Below, piece after piece: positions 58,823-64,000 of a DNA stretch of 64,000 nucleotides (position 1 is its first letter; every line of letters starts with the position of its first letter). The stretch lies in assembly GCA_032622095.1 (NCBI GenBank), contig CP136061.1, positions 44,463,797 to 44,527,796 on the forward strand. The letters run 5' to 3'. The DNA is from Siphonodentalium dalli. Its lineage: Eukaryota; Mollusca; Scaphopoda; Gadilida; Siphonodentaliidae. Below the pieces are notes generated by a model, which had not been told where the DNA came from, did not search any database, and was given only the letters and a program-made list of their open reading frames with translations. The position numbers and the translations under genes are program-made.

Positions 58823-59170
58823 GGTCGCCAATTTTACTCCCTCACATATACATAAACCAGTTCATCGCAGATGGAATTGAAAACAAGTTGATGCCACTGA
58901 ACTGCATTGATTGTAAACCAGTCATTGTAGGTAGCAACAGAGGTATTGTTGAGATTCGAATGGAAATCATTCAAGTCATACCTCAGAAATAGGTGGCATG
59001 TTTTTAACAGAAAACAATATTTCTAAAAACTAAATTAAGTCAAACCATAGTTGAACTATCATACAAAAAAACAGAAAACTAATATTGTGATCTAGTATGT
59101 TCGTTGGTTTATTAGTTCAAAAGAATTCATTTGGATTTTCTGTTGAATACCAGGAAGTGTTGTTTTTAAA
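58823..59170. repeat. Repeat G, copy 2
   Basis: Matches parts of 28250-29300 (see there) without the microsatellite and D element. Confidence 0.6.
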
Positions 59171-59301
59171 GAAGTGTCCAAAATTTCTTTAATATCATCT
59201 TTTCCTGCAGAATAAACAAATTATATATGAATCATCCAGTTTCTCGGTGAATCCGTAAATTTGAGGATGTAGCTTCAATTCTGAAAAACTTAGCCATAAA
59301 A

Positions 59302-59402
59302 ACCATCAATGTTGAAATTATTGCCATAACCATCAATGTTGAAATTAGTGCCATAACCATCAATGTTGAAATTAGTGCCATAACCATCAATGTTGAAATT
59401 AG
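59302..59402 (+). repeat. 27-bp tandem repeat, about 4 units
   Basis: Unit ACCATCAATGTTGAAATTAG then TGCCATA. Because 27 is a multiple of three, the minus-strand frame at 59232-59621 repeats ISTLMVMAL; no other sign of coding. Confidence 0.95.
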
Positions 59403-59984
59403 CAACCATGCGCTATCAAGAAGGCACCCCATTATTAAATTTTCATGTGAGAATACGTTTAATATATAGAGAGGGTTATAATTAAATGTTATCAAAGGTG
59501 TGTGTTGCTGTTTTAAATGGAAGTCCACAGAGCGGAGTTTCAAAATGTGTATCTTCATCGTCAGGCTTGCCATGCAGTTATTGTAGGTGGGTGGGGGGTC
59601 GACCATAAAACAAATTTGCATATGAAATGATGTACATGAATGGATTTGGTGACATATGGGGTTTCCCTACTTTTATGTCAATCGAAATTGTCAGCAGTTA
59701 TCAATTGCATTCCAGAGGCGAACGAGGTCAGGAATTTCAGAACGAAAATAGGTTGATGCTGTTACCATAGCTTGAGCTTGCAGTCAATTTCTACATGTAT
59801 AGCGTAATGGTACGTGCATACACTGGCAAGTTTTTACGACTTTTTTTGCAGGAATTTATCATAGAAAACCCTATAGTGCCAGAATATGAACGCAAAATGC
59901 ATATAGAATGCATATTTGCCAACGCCAAAGACATGAGAAATACTTCGATAGTTTCACATGTAACGGTGCTACGAAATGTTTGCC
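59403..59984. other. Non-coding, no recognised feature
   Basis: Nothing recognised apart from the end of the 129-codon minus-strand frame that spans the 27-bp repeat. Confidence 0.4.
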
Positions 59985-60109
59985 TTAACCCTTTCAGTGC
60001 CAAGAGCTCTTTCCATCAATGTATCACATTATTATAATCAATAAATTTGAAAAATGATCAAGGAAATATGGGTTGATACAAAAATCGGACTTGGCACTAA
60101 AAGGGTTAA
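59985..60109. mobile_element. TTAA MITE, B-related, deletion derivative
   Basis: TTAACCCTTTCAGTGCCAAG then directly the right arm of the 61744 element (AGCTCTTTCCATCAATGTAT ... TCGGACTTGGCACTAAAAGG) and TTAA. Nearly the whole left arm is missing, with the break next to the hairpin centre. Confidence 0.88.
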
Positions 60110-60325
60110 CATACATGTATGATAGATTCTTGCAAATATAATTGCATGTTATTTACAGGCAAATTTCGATAGCATCGCTACTTGATGAACGACATAGTTT
60201 TTACTTTTCATGAAGTTATATATAGATGCATTTTATACGCATTTTAGCATATTGGTTTCTGACATCTTATAGCTTTTTTGTACCGCAATGCCTGCAAAAG
60301 AATGCCTGGCAAATTAGCGATTGTG
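60110..60325. other. Non-coding spacer
   Basis: Nothing recognised between the two TTAA elements. Confidence 0.4.
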
Positions 60326-60712
60326 TTAACCCTTTACCCAACAAACCGGCCAAAAACGGCCAAATAAAGCTGCAACAGCCTAAATTATCTTGGGTCTGTC
60401 TCAATAAAACCATACAAATATGGATATCATTGGAACCGGCTCATTGACCACATTGTGATGGTTACAGTTATGCCCTGAGCCAATGCATTCTCTTATATAT
60501 GCGAGTCGACCATAGGTCGCCTCGCATATATAAGAGAATGCATTGGCCTAAAAAAAATCTTTTTACCATTTTTCTTACATTCTTTAACAATTTTATAATT
60601 TTTAATGTGTTAAGCCAATGCATTCTCTTATATATGCGAGGCGACCTATGGTCGACTCGCATATATAAGAGAATGCATTGGCACAGGGCCATTCTGTTGG
60701 GTAAAGGGTTAA
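60326..60712 (+). mobile_element. TTAA MITE, family A, copy 5
   Basis: TTAACCCTTTACCCAACAAA to TTGGGTAAAGGGTTAA, with cassettes at about 60479-60548 and 60614-60682. It has the shortest spacer between cassettes of all A copies. Confidence 0.92.
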
Positions 60713-61743
60713 CGTATTCCCTAATCTGTGCCGTTTCAGACCAGTCTTCAAATATTTTCCAACTCAAGGGGAAGATGATGTTTCAGATATCGGAACGGGG
60801 TGTAGTTGGAAATTAAAATTTGGACATACCTAGCACAGACCATCCACCCACGTCCCTGCACGTAGAACGCATGCATGACATATATGCGATAATTATTGTA
60901 ATCACTTTTCATATAGCCTGATGAATGCAGCATGGCGTGAGCGCAGCTCTAGTTTCAAAGTAGCTATATATAGCTGTATATATATTCTTTTTCTTACTTC
61001 ATAACGGTCCTCAAATAGATTTGATTTATTTTCGACAACAGAATGTAAACAATAATATTGCAGCGGCCAACATGTAAACAACAACATCATTAATCAATGG
61101 GCTATTAGTACGTGTTACCCCAGCGTGACCTATTTTTTCTCTGGTTCCGCAACCGCATTTTTCCTCGTGAAAATCAATATGCCAATCAGTAATTGCCTAA
61201 TTGTCACAACTGTTTGAACGATAAAAATGCGGTTATCTCTGGTTATCTCGGTGACTTTATCTTGTTTGCACTCGAATTAACAATATCAAGTGGATGCTGG
61301 ACTGGAAACATGGCGTATTAACTTAACCAATATTGGATATGCTTAATGAGTGGAGGAATATTAATTGGGTCATAGAATTACAACGGAGTCAGAAAAATAT
61401 AAACACGAACTTGGTCGTTCCCCATTAGCCTACATTAACGCTTCGAGTCCATGCAGATAACAGTGTGTCACTTTGTGACAAAAGGGACATGACTCACTGG
61501 AATATAAAAAACTTCTGTATATATTGGTAATTTGGTGGCAGGGACAATTTAGATCGATTCATTACACAGACTATATAACAGACACATTTAGCGTAATGAA
61601 CGACAACAAATAAGTATTACAAATAGGATATACCACGTCACTGTGTTCTTTCTATATGTTAGTTAGCGTTTTTCCCTATTCGTTGTTACGATTACGTCAT
61701 AGAGTAATATGTTCCCGGTCGTTTCTCAGCTCCTCGGTGTTTG
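60713..61743. other. Non-coding, no recognised gene
   Basis: 60755-60830 belongs to the GGGGTG(C/T)AG(T)TGG family. Otherwise nothing recognised. Confidence 0.4.
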
Positions 61744-61949
61744 TTAACCCTTTCAGTGCCAAGTCCGATTTTTGTATCAATCCATATTTCCTTGATCATT
61801 TTTCAAATTTATTGATTATAACAATGTGATACATTGACGGAAAGAGCTCTTTCCATCAATGTATCACATTATTATAATCAATAAATTTGAAAAATGATCA
61901 AGGAAATATGGGTTGATACAAAAATCGGACTTGGCACTGAAAGGGTTAA
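61744..61949. mobile_element. TTAA MITE, B-related, complete palindrome
   Basis: TTAACCCTTTCAGTGCCAAG to its complement, TTAA on both sides. The arms are perfectly or nearly perfectly inverted along the full length and meet at GGAAAGAGCTCTTTCC. It shares outer TIRs with family B but has no cassette. Confidence 0.92.
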
Positions 61950-62535
61950 ATATGATTTTTTTTTTAGATTATGTCCTTAAATTGTGATCGCTACGTGGCC
62001 TTCTTTAATGTTTACCTATTAGTGGTGCTAATGGGGTCGTTGTCGTAACGTTTAAAACATTGATGCATACCGTGTGCATTCCTGTATACATAAATTCACA
62101 CCAGTCTCGCGTAATATCACGTGACAGGGGTCATTGTCGTAGTGTTTTCTACATAAATGCACACGTGTTGATCATATTTGTAAGATCGTGTTCTTTTGTT
62201 CATCGATCAAACAACCATGCAATTCTTTCTGCCCCTGTTTAATACTAATATCAATATGTGACAAATGATCAATTTTATCCTTGTTCTAAAATAAATTTAT
62301 GCCTTTATCAGAACTTCTAAAGAAAAATAGTTTCGAATTGAAGCAGATGGCAATTATTTACAGCAACAGTTCAACCTCGCGCCCACTGAGACTGTGTGCG
62401 TTTATGTATACATATATACACACGGTGTGCGTTTATGTATAAATATTATGACATCGGCCCCATCAGCATTAGTGGTAATCAAATCGTTATTCGTCGTGAA
62501 AACGCGATAATCTTGCCAAACACGAAGCGCCAAAT
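61950..62535. other. Non-coding, imperfect inverted structure
   Basis: Strings such as CACACGTGTTGATCAT, GTGTGCGTTTATGTATA (62395, 62434) and CATAAATGCACACGTG (62152) recur in both orientations across the region, suggesting an old, decayed inverted-repeat element. Confidence 0.45.
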
Positions 62536-62891
62536 TACAGTAATGCTCTAAGTATTCGACTTCTTAACCACAGCAGAATTATGGGTAACTTTTCAGGATT
62601 TAGTCGGAAATATGGCTTGTTGCCATTCATCGGAAAGCTCTTTGACATTTCGCCCTCTAAAGGCGAAAAGCCTGGCACCGATAATTGGCCGCTGGGAATG
62701 TAAAACTTTGACATTTCGGCCTCTAAAGGCGAAACGCGTGCGAGAACCGACCGACGAGAAACCGAAAATCTACACTTCGGCGTCTTTAGCTTTCCGATGA
62801 ATGGCAACAAGCCATATTTCCGACTAAATCCTGAAAAGTTACCCATAATTCTGCTGTGGTTAAGAAGTCGATTACTTAGAGCATTACTGTA
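62536..62891. mobile_element. TA palindromic MITE, family D, copy 5, with loop insert
   Basis: Ends TA-CAGTAATGCTCTAAGTAT and GAGCATTACTG-TA, arms as in other D copies. The centre holds an extra ~150 bp (about 62641-62790) with two copies of TTTGACATTTCG(C/G)CCTCTAA then AGGCGAAA. Confidence 0.9.
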
Positions 62892-64000
62892 TGACCTGAT
62901 AACAACATAATTACTTCGAATGTAGCAAGCACGACTGTCTCACAAACGGATTCATTGTCGTCAATTCTGCGAAAAGGTTTTTTGGATCGTCAGAAATATT
63001 TACGACTACTAATAACTATTTGTATCTGTCGTAGTCGATTATTCTAAAGGTGTCTAATGTGAAAAACCTCGCCGAAGTTAGCGAGAAATAGCAGCTGATT
63101 TTCACCTTATCAGAATATCTTTATGATGGACGCTCTTTATTGCTTCATGCGGGTGGGGGCGTGACTTCAATGCCATGGCGTATACCATTCATATATATAA
63201 ATATATTTTAGGTATTTATCGACATATTTGTATCCGTAGAACGGAACCGTATGATAAAAGTGAGCATTAGTAAGTAAGCCTGCATCATTTTGTTTATCCC
63301 TCTCTATACTAAACGGATTCTCCCAATCAGTTATAAAAGTATACATGGGAATGATATATTATTCATTTGGAGGGATGTTAAGGATATATATGAGAAGACG
63401 TCAGCCAGACACAAAATATAATTCAAGAGCAGACTGATTCATATTCATGGGGAGGAAAAGTTGTTTAGATAATAAGTTCAGCAAACGACCTCTGGTTGAC
63501 CTCTGGTTGTTTGTTGGACTTATTATCTAAACACTTCCAATATGAACTGAGGCCATCTAACCATGGCCGCTCCTGTCCGTTCTTCTAATCCTTTATATTA
63601 TACTTAGTAATGTCCCCTATTGTCGATAAATACGTGAAACGCTGCTAGACGTAATGTATGACTGGACATCCATTGCATGGATATATCGCCTTTATGGCGA
63701 AATTAAGCGTGAAATAATAAAGAGAGTTATGGTCAGTATATTCTTTATATGGTAGAAATAAAGAGTGTTTACTTTACTTTTGTTTGGAAAATGTGCACAA
63801 TTTCTAACGTTTGACCTTTTCATAGTAATGAATTGTGCATAGTATATTGGTTTATATATAGTTCGTGTATTATCTTTATATATGTTATCGTTACGCCCAC
63901 TAGGGATCCATCCTGAGTAACAAGTTTGAAAAAGGAGGCATATAAATTGTCCAAAGTTCCATAAGTTAGAAAATCACTTAGTCCAAATAAAATTCGGCGG
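62892..64000. other. Non-coding with a hairpin
   Basis: A near-perfect 24-bp inverted repeat (GTTTAGATAATAAGTTCAGC..., 63463-63486 and 63509-63532) flanks a 22-bp loop with ACCTCTGGTTG twice. No gene recognised to the window end. Confidence 0.55.

Noticed and set aside
48119-60816. Recurrent peptide MLSQCILLYMRGDLWSTRIY as a conserved small protein
   Set aside because: It is the translation of the palindromic cassette, appearing on either strand wherever a cassette occurs.

Overview
The window looks like repeat-dense, gene-poor nuclear DNA of an animal. No bacterial operon, phage module, rRNA, tRNA or CRISPR array is visible, and no open frame reads as an intact host protein. Long intergenic stretches, miniature inverted-repeat transposons (MITEs), non-LTR retrotransposon tails, Helitron-like ends, a tRNA-derived SINE and several minisatellites all point to a metazoan. 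Repeats carrying CGGA runs next to phrases such as GGGGCATAACTC are, from general knowledge, common in molluscs and other lophotrochozoans, so a marine lophotrochozoan is a low-to-moderate confidence guess.

Layout. 1-5.6 kb: end of a hAT-like MITE, a 49-bp minisatellite (593-2213), two TTAA MITEs sharing one TTAA (3795-4710), and an array of eight ~90-102 bp units (4843-5576). 5.6-14.4 kb: a LINE-tail-like repeat, a 119-bp hairpin, a tandem ~380-bp repeat split by a 5'-truncated LINE with an 11-bp target duplication (10299-11263), an identical 250-bp direct duplication, and a palindromic TA MITE. 16.7-19.8 kb: two copies of a repeat (M), each hit separately by a G-run-ended element (F), then a long-TIR element (K). 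21-27 kb: two copies of a repeat (L), a second LINE relic split by a 1.3-kb three-armed foldback element (23201-24496), and further nested MITEs. 27-32.5 kb: hAT-like and TA MITEs, trinucleotide microsatellites, direct and inverted duplications. 33.0-38.1 kb: six Helitron-like units lying head to tail. 38-48 kb: TTAA, hAT-like and K-type MITEs and a repeat R. 48.4-49.9 kb: 29-bp minisatellite. 50.9-55.5 kb: lophotrochozoan-type repeat, SINE, hairpin-bearing MITEs. 56.2-58.8 kb: 59-bp minisatellite. 59-63 kb: more TTAA and TA MITEs.

Element names used below. A, B, C: TTAA-flanked MITEs (piggyBac-like by target site). D: TA-flanked palindromic MITE (Tc1/mariner-like by target site). E: MITE with 8-bp target duplications (hAT-like). 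F: element with CAGGGG...CCCCTG ends. K: long-TIR element. Q: third carrier of the palindromic cassette found in A and B. G, H, I, J, L, M, N, R, S: other repeats recognised only because two copies occur here.

There is no genetic pathway to describe. The biological content is the history of mobile DNA: nested insertions with readable target duplications, an empty-site paralogue for one insertion, palindrome-centre deletions, a Helitron tandem array, and a minisatellite whose probable single-copy source lies 1.2 kb away. All family names rest on ends and target duplications seen by eye; no database was searched.
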